DNA of 64,000 nt from Echinicola jeungdonensis (GTDB taxonomy: Bacteria > Bacteroidota > Bacteroidia > Cytophagales > Cyclobacteriaceae), in the NCBI RefSeq assembly GCF_030409905.1, contig NZ_JAUFQT010000002.1, positions 992,001 through 1,056,000 on the forward strand, written 5' to 3'. The number at the start of each line of letters is the position of its first letter. Position 1 is the stretch's first letter. Under the pieces are notes generated by a model. That model worked only from the letters and a program-made list of their open reading frames with translations. It searched no databases and was not told where the DNA came from. A program made the translations under genes and the position numbers. Shown piece by piece: positions 55,854 through 64,000 of this stretch.

Positions 55854-57383
55854 TTATTTATTTTTTTCGTGCCCTTTGGCTTCACCTTTTATTTTTTTAC
55901 CAGAATTACCTGCCTCAAAAACTTCTACTGAGGTGGATTCACCATCAGTGCTGTCTGTGGTGGTATCGTCATCAGTACTATTATTAGTGGTACTGTCATC
56001 AGGGCTGTCTGTGGTAGAACCATCATCAGTGGTACTGTCTGTGGTAGAACCATCATCAGTGGTGCTATCTGTAGAGGAACTGTCGTCAGTGATTTCTTCT
56101 TCCTCAATTACGGTGCTTGTTGTTTCTTCTGTAACATATACACCTTCCTCAGTTATAATATTTTCATCCCCTTCCTCAATTGTAAAAGTATAGGTAAGAG
56201 AAGCCCGGGCCACTCCATCCTCATAAGGGGTTATTACCAATTCATAATCACCTGGGTATAATCCTTCCCCATACCAGAAGTCACCATTTCCATCATCCCC
56301 GTTTAAGGCAAATGGATATTCATCATCTTCTGAAGTTCTATTATCCTGCCCACTCAATTCAAATTGAACAGATGAAGGTTGATCTGCACCAAATTCAGGG
56401 ACTATGGATAGACGGTGGCTTTTAGCAGTGATCAACGCTCCGGTGCCAAACTGGCCAATAGGCTCATCAGAACTGGTATTAATCAGGGTAAGCCCTACTC
56501 CTTCGGTTGGAGTTGTACTATCATCACTTTCGGTTACAGGCTCTTCTTCTATATCTGAGCTAGTGCTGGTTCCCCCTGAAGTCATATCTTCGAATGAAGC
56601 GTTTTCATCACCCATACGGACATTATCGAAATACATAATTCTTAGGTCTGTATCGGTAGTTTCATCGTAATTCCAGTCATCTTTGTAGATACCAATTTTC
56701 CATCTTGGAAGATCATAGTCTTTGTTCAAGTTTCCGCCCTTGACGTTAAGCACTTGTTCGCCGTTTAACCATACCTCTACCAACCCATCACTGTCACCAG
56801 AGTGGATAATATGGAAAACAAATTCATTCCAAGTATCTTTTTGAACTGCTGCAATGTCATAATCCACTCTTTCTTCTTTCGTAGGTCCACTTTTAAGGAA
56901 AAAGCGATCATCTTCTATTCTCAAGGTTGTTGTGGGACTTCCTGATCCACCCCCTTGGTGCCACTGGTTAATGATATCATTGTCGCTATCTTTTTTATAT
57001 CCATCAGAAGGCAAATAAAGGCTAAAGGAATACCACCTTTCATTATGATCTTGTTCAGGGAACAGCACTTCTGACCTGGTCCCATTTGAGGCCATTTCAT
57101 CATCATCCCTTAATTCAAACCTACCGGAATAAGCTCCTTCAAATACTGGGTCTTGGGCTCTTCCAAAGGAGTAGTCTTCCGAATATTGGTGATGGGCAAA
57201 GGAAAGCGGGTCACTATCCTCGAAGTTTTCAAAATAAATTAAATTGGCAGAACTTGTTGCCTTATAAATTTCTTCGCTCTCTAGATTTGATTCTTCTAAT
57301 CCCGAAATATCACATGCAGACATACCTACTCCTATAAGGGAAGCAGCCATGATATTTCTTAGGTTGGTGTTAAGAAAATTCAT
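55854..57383 (-). CDS. Lipoprotein polysaccharide lyase with one sandwich domain and a basic tail
   Basis: A 509-residue paralogue of the preceding protein. The signal and lipobox (GVGMSAC), and the lyase domain (about 60-270, INQWHQGGGSGSP), are nearly identical to the neighbour. One sandwich domain follows (about 300-410, GLTLINTSSDEPIGQF), then a Ser/Thr/Asp-rich linker of about 50 residues with 10-residue DDGSTTDSTT repeats, and a terminal tail EAGNSGKKIKGEAKGHEK plus NK. Start chosen at ATG 57383 (a GTG lies at 57425). The tail is also in the two next paralogues. Role: surface-attached lyase; the basic tail could bind an acidic polymer (inference). Confidence 0.86.
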   Translation of the reverse strand: MNFLNTNLRNIMAASLIGVGMSACDISGLEESNLESEEIYKATSSANLIYFENFEDSDPLSFAHHQYSEDYSFGRAQDPVFEGAYSGRFELRDDDEMASNGTRSEVLFPEQDHNERWYSFSLYLPSDGYKKDSDNDIINQWHQGGGSGSPTTTLRIEDDRFFLKSGPTKEERVDYDIAAVQKDTWNEFVFHIIHSGDSDGLVEVWLNGEQVLNVKGGNLNKDYDLPRWKIGIYKDDWNYDETTDTDLRIMYFDNVRMGDENASFEDMTSGGTSTSSDIEEEPVTESDDSTTPTEGVGLTLINTSSDEPIGQFGTGALITAKSHRLSIVPEFGADQPSSVQFELSGQDNRTSEDDEYPFALNGDDGNGDFWYGEGLYPGDYELVITPYEDGVARASLTYTFTIEEGDENIITEEGVYVTEETTSTVIEEEEITDDSSSTDSTTDDGSTTDSTTDDGSTTDSPDDSTTNNSTDDDTTTDSTDGESTSVEVFEAGNSGKKIKGEAKGHEKNK

Positions 57384-57484
57384 TAATTGTATCTTTATAT
57401 TTTTCTGTTTTAATTGAGATATCACCTTAAAGAAGGCAAAGCAAACAGTACTCTTATCAAGTACTTTTCACTTCATCTTTTCTA

Positions 57485-58510
57485 TTATTTATTTTTTTCG
57501 TGCCCTTTGGCTTCACCTTTGATTTTTTTACCAGAATTACCTGCCTCAAAAACTTCTACTGAGGTGGATTCACCATCAGTGCTGGCTGTGGTGGTATCGT
57601 CATCAGTACTATTAGTAGTGGTACTGTCATCAGGGCTGGCTGTGGTCGTACTGTCTGTTGTGGAATCAGTATCGGTGGTTTCATCTGAATTTGTAGCTCC
57701 AATTGAGGTCATTTCTTCAAAAGTGGCATTTTCATCTCCCATCCGTACATTGTCAAAATAAAGGATTCTCAGATCGGTATCTGTTGTTTCATCATAGTTC
57801 CAATCATCTTTATATATCCCTACTTTCCATCTTGGAAGATCAAAATCCTTATCCATATTGCCTCCATAGAGAGTCAACACTTTTTCGCCATTCATCCAGA
57901 TCTCTACCAATCCATCATCTCCGGAAGAATGCACAATATGAAACACAAATTCATTCCATGTATCCCTTTCTACCGCGGCAATATCATAATACTCCCTATT
58001 GTCTTGATGATCGCCGCTTTCCAATTGAAACCGACCATCCTCAATTCTAAAGGTGGTTGTGGGGCTACCTGATCCACTTCCTTGATGCCATTGGCTAATA
58101 ATGTCATAATTACTATCAAATTCATAACCTTCCGTAGGCAGGTATAGAGAATAAGAATACCATCTTTCATTGTGGTCTTGTTCAGGGAACAACACTTCCG
58201 AGCGCGTTCCATTGGAGGCCATTTCATCATCTTCTCTTAATTCAAAGCGACCAGAATAGTCTCCTTCAAGCACGTGGTCTTGGGATCTTCCAAAAGAGTA
58301 ATCTTCTGAATATTGGAGGTGGGCAAAGGAAAATGGATCACTTTCCTCGAAGTTTTCCAAAAAAATTAAATTGGCCGAACTAGTTGCCTTATATATTTCT
58401 TCCCTTTCTAGATTTGATTCTTCTAATCCCGAAACATCACATGCCGAAATGACTACACCTAAAAGGAAGGCGGTTATTATGTTTCTTAGGTTGGTCATAA
58501 GGATATTCAT
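57485..58510 (-). CDS. Lipoprotein polysaccharide lyase with a short linker and basic tail
   Basis: A 341-residue paralogue: signal with lipobox (FLLGVVISAC), lyase domain about 50-265 with ERWYSYSLYLPTEGYEFDS and ISQWHQGSGSGSP, then a Ser/Thr/Asp linker of about 45 residues and the tail EAGNSGKKIKGEAKGHEK. There is no sandwich domain. This copy is the most diverged of the three tailed ones around the active region: SGDHQDNREYYDIAAVE replaces SGPTKEERVDYDIAAVQ, which could alter specificity. ATG at 58510. Confidence 0.86.
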   Translation of the reverse strand: MNILMTNLRNIITAFLLGVVISACDVSGLEESNLEREEIYKATSSANLIFLENFEESDPFSFAHLQYSEDYSFGRSQDHVLEGDYSGRFELREDDEMASNGTRSEVLFPEQDHNERWYSYSLYLPTEGYEFDSNYDIISQWHQGSGSGSPTTTFRIEDGRFQLESGDHQDNREYYDIAAVERDTWNEFVFHIVHSSGDDGLVEIWMNGEKVLTLYGGNMDKDFDLPRWKVGIYKDDWNYDETTDTDLRILYFDNVRMGDENATFEEMTSIGATNSDETTDTDSTTDSTTTASPDDSTTTNSTDDDTTTASTDGESTSVEVFEAGNSGKKIKGEAKGHEKNK

Positions 58511-58552
58511 GAATTCTCTCCTAAATGTTCCACATTGAATATTTATAGGTTA

Positions 58553-58590
58553 GAAAAAGTAAACAGCACCCTCAAAGGGAACTGTTTACT
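58553..58590 (-). terminator. Terminator between lyase genes
   Basis: On the minus strand AGTAAACAG and CTGTTTACT pair (9 bp) around CCCT/AGGG, and are followed by TTTTTCT. It lies just after the stop at 58603, so the lyase genes may be separate transcripts at least here. Confidence 0.7.
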
Positions 58591-58602
58591 TCATTCTTTC
58601 AA

Positions 58603-59727
58603 TTATTTGTTTTTTTCGTGCCCTTTGGCTTCACCTTTGATTTTTTTACCAGAATTACCTGCTTCAAAAATTTCTACTGAAGAGGTACTGTCATCAGTAC
58701 TGTCCGTAGTGGAATCAGTGCTGTCCGTAGTGGAATCAGTACTGTCTGTAGTGGAACTAGTACTGTCTGTAGTGGAATCAGTGCTGTCCGTGGTGGAATC
58801 AGTGCTGTCTGTAGTAGAATCAGTGCTGTCTGTAGTGGAATCAGTACTGTCTGTAGTGGAATCAGTACTGTCTGTAGTGGAATCAGTTGTGGAAGTTTCA
58901 CCTGAACTTGTAGCAACGAGAGAGGTCATATCTTCAAAAGAGGCATTTTCGTCTCCCATCCGTACATTATCAAAATACATAATTCTTAGATCCGTATCGG
59001 TGGTCTCATCGTAATTCCAGTCATCTTTGTAGATACCAATTTTCCATCTTGGAAGGTCATAGTTTTTGTTCAAGTTTCCACCCTTGATGTTAAGCACTTG
59101 TTCGCCGTTTAACCATACCTCTACCAGTCCATCGCTGTCACCCGAGTGAATAATATGGAAAACAAATTCATTCCAAGTATCTTTTTGAACTGCTGCAATG
59201 TCATAATCCACTCTTTCTTCTTTCGTAGGTCCACTTTTCAGAAAGAAGCGATCATCTTCTATTCTCAAGGTTGTTGTAGGGCTTCCTGATCCACTTCCTT
59301 GGTGCCATTGGTTAATGATATCATTGTTACTATCTTTTTTGAATCCATCAGATGGCAAATAAAGGCTAAAAGAATACCATCTTTCATTGTGGTCTTGGTC
59401 AGGGAACAACACTTCTGATCTGGTTCCATTGGAAGCCATTTCATCATCATCCCTTAATTCAAAACGACCAGAATAGTTGCCTTCAAATACCGGATCCTGA
59501 GCTCTTCCGAAAGAGTAATCTTCTGAATATTGGTGATGGGCAAAGGAAAGCGGGTCGCTGTCTTCAAATGTTTCAAAATAAATCAAGTTAGAGGAGGCCG
59601 TAGCACTATAAAATGCTTCGTTTTCCATGTTGGATTCCTCAGAATCTACCAAATCGCAAGAAGAAAATACAGCCCCCATAACAGATAGGGCAATTACATT
59701 TTTAAGGTTGATTTTTAAATTTTTCAT
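58603..59727 (-). CDS. Lipoprotein polysaccharide lyase with a long minisatellite-coded linker
   Basis: A 374-residue paralogue: signal and lipobox (SVMGAVFSSC), lyase domain about 50-265 with ERWYSFSLYLPSDGF and INQWHQGSGSGSP, then a linker of about 75 residues built of STTDSTD repeats, and the tail EAGNSGKKIKGEAKGHEK. The linker is encoded by nine 21-bp repeats (58697-58885). The repeat length keeps frame, so copy-number change would only lengthen or shorten the stalk. ATG at 59727. Confidence 0.87.
   Translation of the reverse strand: MKNLKINLKNVIALSVMGAVFSSCDLVDSEESNMENEAFYSATASSNLIYFETFEDSDPLSFAHHQYSEDYSFGRAQDPVFEGNYSGRFELRDDDEMASNGTRSEVLFPDQDHNERWYSFSLYLPSDGFKKDSNNDIINQWHQGSGSGSPTTTLRIEDDRFFLKSGPTKEERVDYDIAAVQKDTWNEFVFHIIHSGDSDGLVEVWLNGEQVLNIKGGNLNKNYDLPRWKIGIYKDDWNYDETTDTDLRIMYFDNVRMGDENASFEDMTSLVATSSGETSTTDSTTDSTDSTTDSTDSTTDSTDSTTDSTDSTTDSTDSTTDSTSSTTDSTDSTTDSTDSTTDSTDDSTSSVEIFEAGNSGKKIKGEAKGHEKNK
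58697..58885. repeat. Coding minisatellite, nine 21-bp units
   Basis: Units of the type GTACTGTCTGTAGTGGAATC plus A follow each other without gaps for 189 bases; units differ at a few positions (GTGC/GTAC, GTCC/GTCT, one GAACTA). On the minus strand each encodes seven residues of the Ser/Thr/Asp linker. Confidence 0.92.
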
Positions 59728-60021
59728 TGAAAGTTTTAGTTTATTAATTTATTTATCGGTTGAGTTTGGTTTTATTTTATTATTAATACTATTTAATTTT
59801 TTATATTCTGTTTTTTTAATATTATTCAAGTATTTTTTTGATACTATTGACACATAAAATCCCCATAATGCTCCATTTTTTGGACATTTCTATTTCACTA
59901 CACTACTTTATGACGATTAATCGGAGGTGATTATATTTTCCGCATTTCCAGTTTTAAAAATCAATTTTTTGATCTTTATCTATCTTCAAAAACCTCCTTT
60001 GACTTTATATAATTATACTGC
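59728..60021. other. 294-base gap before the fifth lyase gene
   Basis: Very AT-rich region upstream of the 58603-59727 gene and downstream of the next lyase gene. It probably has the former's promoter. No ORF seen. Confidence 0.5.
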
Positions 60022-60909
60022 CTAAAATCCGCTACTTGACATTTCTTCATAGGTCGCCTTTTCATTTCCCATCAGGACATTATCAAAAAACATTACTCTA
60101 TGATCTGTATCAGTAGTTTCATCGTAATTCCAATCATCTTTGTAAATTCCTATTTTCCACCTTGGAAGTCCAAAATCTTTATCCATGTTCCCCCCTTTGA
60201 TGTTCAAAACTTTCTCCCCATTGAACCAGAGTTCTACAAGGCCATCTTCCCCAGAGGAATGGACAATGTGAATTACAAAATTATTCCAGGTATCTTTTTG
60301 GACTTCAGCAATATCATAATCCACCCTTTCTGCTTTCTTTGGTCCACTTTTCAAAAAGAAGCGATCATCTTCCACTCTCAGGGTTGTGGTTGGACTACCA
60401 GAGCCACTCCCTTGGTGCCATTGACTGATAATGTCATTATTGCTGTCAATTTTAAAATCATCAGCTGGCAAATACAGGCTAAATGAATACCACCTTTCAT
60501 TATGATCTTGTTCAGGAAAAAGCACTTCTGAACGGGTCCCATTACTTGTCATCGGATCGGAATCCCGCAATTCAAACCTGCCAGAATATTTACCCTGATA
60601 AGCCGGTTGGGAACTCACTGAAAAAGCATGATCGGTTCCAAACTGCCTATGAAAATCTTCTAATGGTTCCTCTTCCTCAAAAGTCACTTTGTATATAAGG
60701 TTTTCTGATTCCCTGCTCCCATTTACCCCAGAAGGTATGGAATCACCCTCTTCAACCATCTGAGCAGCAACTTCCTTCTCATCAACCTCAAGCACTTGAG
60801 AATCTGGAAGTGCTTCCTCTTTTCCACCTGCAATCAAATCACAAGAACAAATAATAATACTTACCAATAAATGAAGGCCTAGCATTTTAATTTTTACAAA
60901 GTGAGACAT
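60022..60909 (-). CDS. Lipoprotein polysaccharide lyase without tail
   Basis: A 295-residue paralogue, the most diverged and the shortest: signal MLGLHLLVSIIICSC with lipobox Cys, an acidic N-terminal stretch of about 40 residues, then the lyase domain (about 65-295) with RFELRDSDPMTSNGTRSEVL, ERWYSFSLYLPADDF, ISQWHQGSGSGSP and FFDNVLMGNE. It ends directly after the domain (YEEMSSSGF) with no linker, sandwich module or basic tail, possibly the founder form. ATG at 60909. Confidence 0.84.
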   Translation of the reverse strand: MSHFVKIKMLGLHLLVSIIICSCDLIAGGKEEALPDSQVLEVDEKEVAAQMVEEGDSIPSGVNGSRESENLIYKVTFEEEEPLEDFHRQFGTDHAFSVSSQPAYQGKYSGRFELRDSDPMTSNGTRSEVLFPEQDHNERWYSFSLYLPADDFKIDSNNDIISQWHQGSGSGSPTTTLRVEDDRFFLKSGPKKAERVDYDIAEVQKDTWNNFVIHIVHSSGEDGLVELWFNGEKVLNIKGGNMDKDFGLPRWKIGIYKDDWNYDETTDTDHRVMFFDNVLMGNEKATYEEMSSSGF

Positions 60910-61167
60910 TTACCAATACTGAATTAATATAATTAAACGAATAATTTTTGTTTTAATATAAAACACACTAAAAACCAGATTCCTAAAATTGGATTAACCG
61001 TTACCCATCCATACTAGAGGGAAAAAGGAATCGATCAGGATACCCTTCACCTCATTTCAAATTCATACATGAATGCATGACAACCCATTCTCCTTCCTTT
61101 AAAAAGGTGAAAACTTTCTTGTTGAAAGATTAAGGCGCAACATTATGCATGGGGTAATGAATCTGGT

Positions 61168-61575
61168 TTAAAGCAGATTACACACCCTTACCTTATGAAA
61201 TAAAAGGATTTGGAACTTCATCTTGAAAGATGGTTTTACATGGAAAAAGCCCTTTAGGCCATGATCCTGAACCAGTGCTTTACTACTCCCCAATTTAAGC
61301 CGACCCACAGGGTCAGATTTCAAATCAGGATTTAAAATATTATCAAAAGATTGTTCCTTAGGGAATTGCACCTGAAAACCGGGCAATAAATCACTTTTGA
61401 GAAAAGTGATATCAAAACGCAAAATTTCTGAAAATTCTTTGGCAACCCTTAACAATTCCTGGGTCCCTACAACAATTTTATGTTTTTCTGCATCTAAAAT
61501 TTTCCAAAAATTGGAGGAAGTACCCGATTGGACGCAGTAATAAAGGGGCCTCCCTTGAGGAAGTTTAAATTTCAT
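61168..61575 (-). CDS. Hypothetical protein (uncertain)
   Basis: A 135-residue ORF from ATG 61575. The first 95 residues look protein-like (GRPLYYCVQSGTSSNFWKIL, FSEILRFDITFLKSDLLPG), while the end (MKFQILLFHKVRVCNLL) looks unstructured. It has no signal peptide, membrane segment or recognised motif. It may be a real small gene or a decayed fragment. The surrounding gaps give no support from operon structure. Confidence 0.4.
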   Translation of the reverse strand: MKFKLPQGRPLYYCVQSGTSSNFWKILDAEKHKIVVGTQELLRVAKEFSEILRFDITFLKSDLLPGFQVQFPKEQSFDNILNPDLKSDPVGRLKLGSSKALVQDHGLKGFFHVKPSFKMKFQILLFHKVRVCNLL

Positions 61576-62170
61576 TAAGATTTATTCTTATAGGTGGTGG
61601 CTTATATTATAAAGGAATTCAATTGAATTCCTTTTATCATTTTTTTTTCTTGGCAGAATTTATTTTTGGTTGGCTAATTTAATCCTGCCAAAAGCTTTTG
61701 GGCGACCTTTGTTTCTATGATTCATAAACAGGTTGATTAAGTAGTTCCTTTAATTTTTCCGAATTTAGAGACGTCTCAAGACCTTAAATATTTATGTGAT
61801 TTTGATTTGGGAATACCCAATAATGATACCAATAAATAAAATTTTAGATACTTTTTGGTGAAAAATAAATGAACTTAAGTTTTTTGTAAATGATTAAAAT
61901 AAAAAAAGAAATCAATTTTGATTTCTAAATTTTTAATAAAAAAACAGCGGAAATTGACTGATAAGATTCAATCAAAACTAAAACGATAATGTGTGGAATT
62001 TTTCCTCAAATTGTAGAGAGACTTTTACAATTGGTGTAAAAATTACATTTATAAAAACTCGTTTTGTCGTTTAGAACTAAAGAATACGTGAAGAGTAATT
62101 TTGAACGACAAATTTACAAAATTATATATACCAAACAATTATTATTACAGATTAAATTTTTCAACCCAAA
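61576..62170. other. 595-base AT-rich gap after the sugar transferase gene
   Basis: No supported ORF. Contains a 9-bp inverted repeat TTTGTCGTT / AACGACAAA (62063-62071 and 62104-62112) separated by 32 bases, which has no U-tract. No convincing terminator for the sugar transferase gene was found. Confidence 0.5.
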
Positions 62171-63544
62171 TTAAAATGCTTTTGAATGAGTTTTTTTACC
62201 GAATATAGTTAACCATATTATCCTGATATCCAGCCACAAAGACCAATTCTCCAAGTACCATAGATCATGTCGAAACCTTTGTTGTTTCTGTTCCTGAGTT
62301 TCTGTAGGACCTCTCCATCCATTAACCTGGGCCCAACCTGTAATCCCTGGCTTAAAATAATGCCGAACCATATATTTATCTACAGCTTTTTGAAATTGTT
62401 GATTTAAGTAACTTCGGTGTGGTCTGGGACCTACAACACTCATTTCACCAAAAAAGACATTAGCAAATTGGGGTAATTCATCTATGCTGTATTTTCTCAA
62501 AATCTTACCAACCCTTGTAATCCTGGGGTCATTAAATTGAGTAGAAGAAATTCCAGCATTATCATTTGTCACCATCGTCCTAAATTTAAATACCCTGAAA
62601 GGCCTACCCGCTTTACCAATCCGGACCGGACAGTAAAATACCGGACCTGTAGAATCCATTTTTATTAAAATGGCAATAATCAAAAATAGTGGGGCCAAAA
62701 ACAATAATGCCAAACTTGAAAAACACCAATCAAAGCATTCTTTGATAAAATTAGATAATTTATTGTCAAGAGGCATTTGACGGGCATTGATCATATCAAT
62801 TTTTCCATGACGGATTACTTTATAATCTTCCCCAAGCACCTCTTTATAATCGGGAATAAATCGCACCCTAGCCCCGTGATAATCGGCAGTTTTTAGGATG
62901 GATTTTATTTTTTTTGAGCATTTTATGGGCAGCGCTACAATAATCTCATCAACATGGTTCTCATTCATATAATCCCCGATATGACTGATATCGCTTACAT
63001 ATTGAGCATCATTATCCGTTGATTTTTCACTGTACTTAACAAACCCCTTAATATTATACCCTAGATTTGGGTGGCCATTAAAATAATGGTTTACTTGATT
63101 TACCATATTCCCCATTCCAGTCACCAACACATCCTTGTGCCTGTTTCCATTATTACCCCATCGGTTAATCAAGCTGATGATAATAAAGTTGGTAGTCACC
63201 CCTAGCAAAGGAAAACCAATAGAAAAGGCAATGACAGCATTCCTAAAATTAGGGGGAAAAGTAAATATCAGGTAAGTCAATCCAAAAAGCACGATTAGAA
63301 TAATACATGATTTCAGAAAATTGACAATCCTGCTACTGACATCCTGACCCATGTCAGACAAATAAAGTTTCCTACTCAATACAATCACAAACCATAAAGT
63401 GGTAAGCCCAAAGAACACCAACCAATCCATCACCTGGAAACTGTTTTCCTTAAATAATGAAATCGAAAGCAGGAATGTAAGACTTAGGGTGATCACATCC
63501 CAAACAAGTAATAAACCTGAAACAAATTTATTAGAATTGTCCAT
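62171..63544 (-). CDS. Undecaprenyl-phosphate sugar phosphotransferase (WcaJ/EpsL-like)
   Basis: The initiating enzyme of EPS repeat-unit synthesis: it moves a sugar phosphate from a nucleotide sugar to undecaprenyl phosphate. The 457-residue protein has about four N-terminal helices (VWDVITLSLTFLLSISLF, WLVFFGLTTLWFVIVL, ILIVLFGLTYLIFTF, AVIAFSIGFPLLGVTTNF), a CoA-binding-like domain, a fifth hydrophobic segment (WCFSSLALLFLAPLFLIIAILI) and the catalytic domain: GPVFYCPVRIGKAGRPFRVFKFRTMV, DELPQFANVFFGEMSVVGPRPH and MVRHYFKPGITGWAQVNGWRG. It probably works with the EPS locus, from which the lyase array separates it. ATG at 63544. Confidence 0.93.
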   Translation of the reverse strand: MDNSNKFVSGLLLVWDVITLSLTFLLSISLFKENSFQVMDWLVFFGLTTLWFVIVLSRKLYLSDMGQDVSSRIVNFLKSCIILIVLFGLTYLIFTFPPNFRNAVIAFSIGFPLLGVTTNFIIISLINRWGNNGNRHKDVLVTGMGNMVNQVNHYFNGHPNLGYNIKGFVKYSEKSTDNDAQYVSDISHIGDYMNENHVDEIIVALPIKCSKKIKSILKTADYHGARVRFIPDYKEVLGEDYKVIRHGKIDMINARQMPLDNKLSNFIKECFDWCFSSLALLFLAPLFLIIAILIKMDSTGPVFYCPVRIGKAGRPFRVFKFRTMVTNDNAGISSTQFNDPRITRVGKILRKYSIDELPQFANVFFGEMSVVGPRPHRSYLNQQFQKAVDKYMVRHYFKPGITGWAQVNGWRGPTETQEQKQQRFRHDLWYLENWSLWLDIRIIWLTIFGKKTHSKAF

Positions 63545-64000
63545 AACATTAGTGGCAAAAATTTCAAATAATATATCCTATATTAATCTTATAACAAGTT
63601 CCAATAAACCTTTACTTAAAGAATATTATTGGCAAAAACATGATACAACCAAGAAGATATTTTCACTCTTCAACCATAAGAAATAAAATTGAATAGACAG
63701 GTGATTACAGCTTTTTTCTTATGAATCTCACCAAACTTTTAATTTATTAATATTTATCCCATTCACTGTAAAATTAAACCCATTCACTTACAATTTTATC
63801 TCTTTCATACACAACCTAAAACAACATAACCAACTGTTTTTCAACAACTTATCGAACTAAACAATTTAACCGATTTCAAGGTCAATTGCAACCAAAAAAC
63901 AATTTTTTTAATTCGAATCACATTTTTAGAGGTTCTAAATAATTTCACCCAGATTATTTTCAATCCCTATTATTACCTAAACTCCTATTAGGCATAATCC
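63545..64000. other. 456-base upstream region at the right edge
   Basis: AT-rich region upstream of the sugar transferase gene. It should hold that gene's promoter. CCCATTCACT occurs twice (about 63758 and 63779). No ORF reaching the right edge was recognised. Confidence 0.45.

Noticed and set aside
55783..56193. 136-codon plus-strand ORF (and its copy at 57414-57761)
   Set aside because: Antisense to the tail and linker of the lyase genes, duplicated with them; low-complexity composition and no independent support.
58697..58885. Regular short direct repeats, possible CRISPR
   Set aside because: Units are contiguous with no spacers, lie in frame inside a gene and encode its Ser/Thr/Asp linker.
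58535..59014. 159-codon plus-strand ORF rich in Ser and Val
   Set aside because: It is the antisense of the minisatellite linker and lyase end; its length results from the repeat lacking stops on both strands.

Overview
The window is chromosomal DNA from a Bacteroidota bacterium, most likely a Cytophagales/Cyclobacteriaceae-type marine or soil organism. The evidence is an AT-rich background, a type IX secretion (Por/T9SS) C-terminal sorting domain and SprB-like repeats, LytTR/LytS two-component genes, DUF1573 and many Bacteroidota-style lipoproteins, and a Wza/Wzc/Wzx/Wzy exopolysaccharide (EPS) locus. No rRNA, tRNA, CRISPR array, intact insertion sequence or prophage was seen.

Positions 1-13.5 kb hold housekeeping and catabolic genes: the 5' end of ppk1, gyrB, a CoA-binding protein overlapping an FAD-dependent oxidoreductase, a divergent pair of tryptophan 2,3-dioxygenase and glutaryl-CoA dehydrogenase, a DUF1573 protein, trpS, 4-hydroxyphenylpyruvate dioxygenase and a phosphohexomutase. 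Positions 13.5-23.3 kb hold surface and regulatory genes: a LytTR regulator with a degenerate receiver, a three-gene cell-surface operon (beta-helix protein, T9SS cargo, small lipoprotein), a lipoprotein whose base composition is strikingly GC-rich, another lipoprotein, a LytS/LytR kinase-regulator pair and an outer-membrane barrel. Positions 23.3-30.2 kb hold a repeat-rich gap, then truA, egtD, egtB (ergothioneine), an aspartoacylase-family hydrolase, murB and dCMP deaminase.

Positions 30.4-52.9 kb are a Wzy-type EPS locus: export lipoprotein (Wza-like), tyrosine autokinase (Wzc-like), flippase, two tandem P-loop kinase-like proteins, polymerase, four GT-B glycosyltransferase-like proteins, a ParB-like small protein, a GDP-mannose 6-dehydrogenase (so probably a uronic-acid-containing polymer), two FemAB/GNAT-like acyltransferases (one broken by a -1 frameshift), a DegT-type aminotransferase, a polysaccharide deacetylase and a methyltransferase. 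The initiating sugar-phosphate transferase lies at 62.2-63.5 kb.

Between the EPS genes and the initiating transferase is the most unusual part of the window: five tandem paralogous lipoproteins (53.6-60.9 kb) with a polysaccharide-lyase (PF14099-like) domain. Three end in a virtually identical basic tail behind Ser/Thr/Asp repeat linkers of variable length; one instead carries three copies of a beta-sandwich domain. Near-identical DNA blocks spaced about 1,630 bp apart show recent tandem duplication. Together with the GDP-mannose dehydrogenase, the array suggests a self-made polyuronate matrix with its own set of surface lyases. That link is inference; the gene content and repeats are read directly from the sequence.
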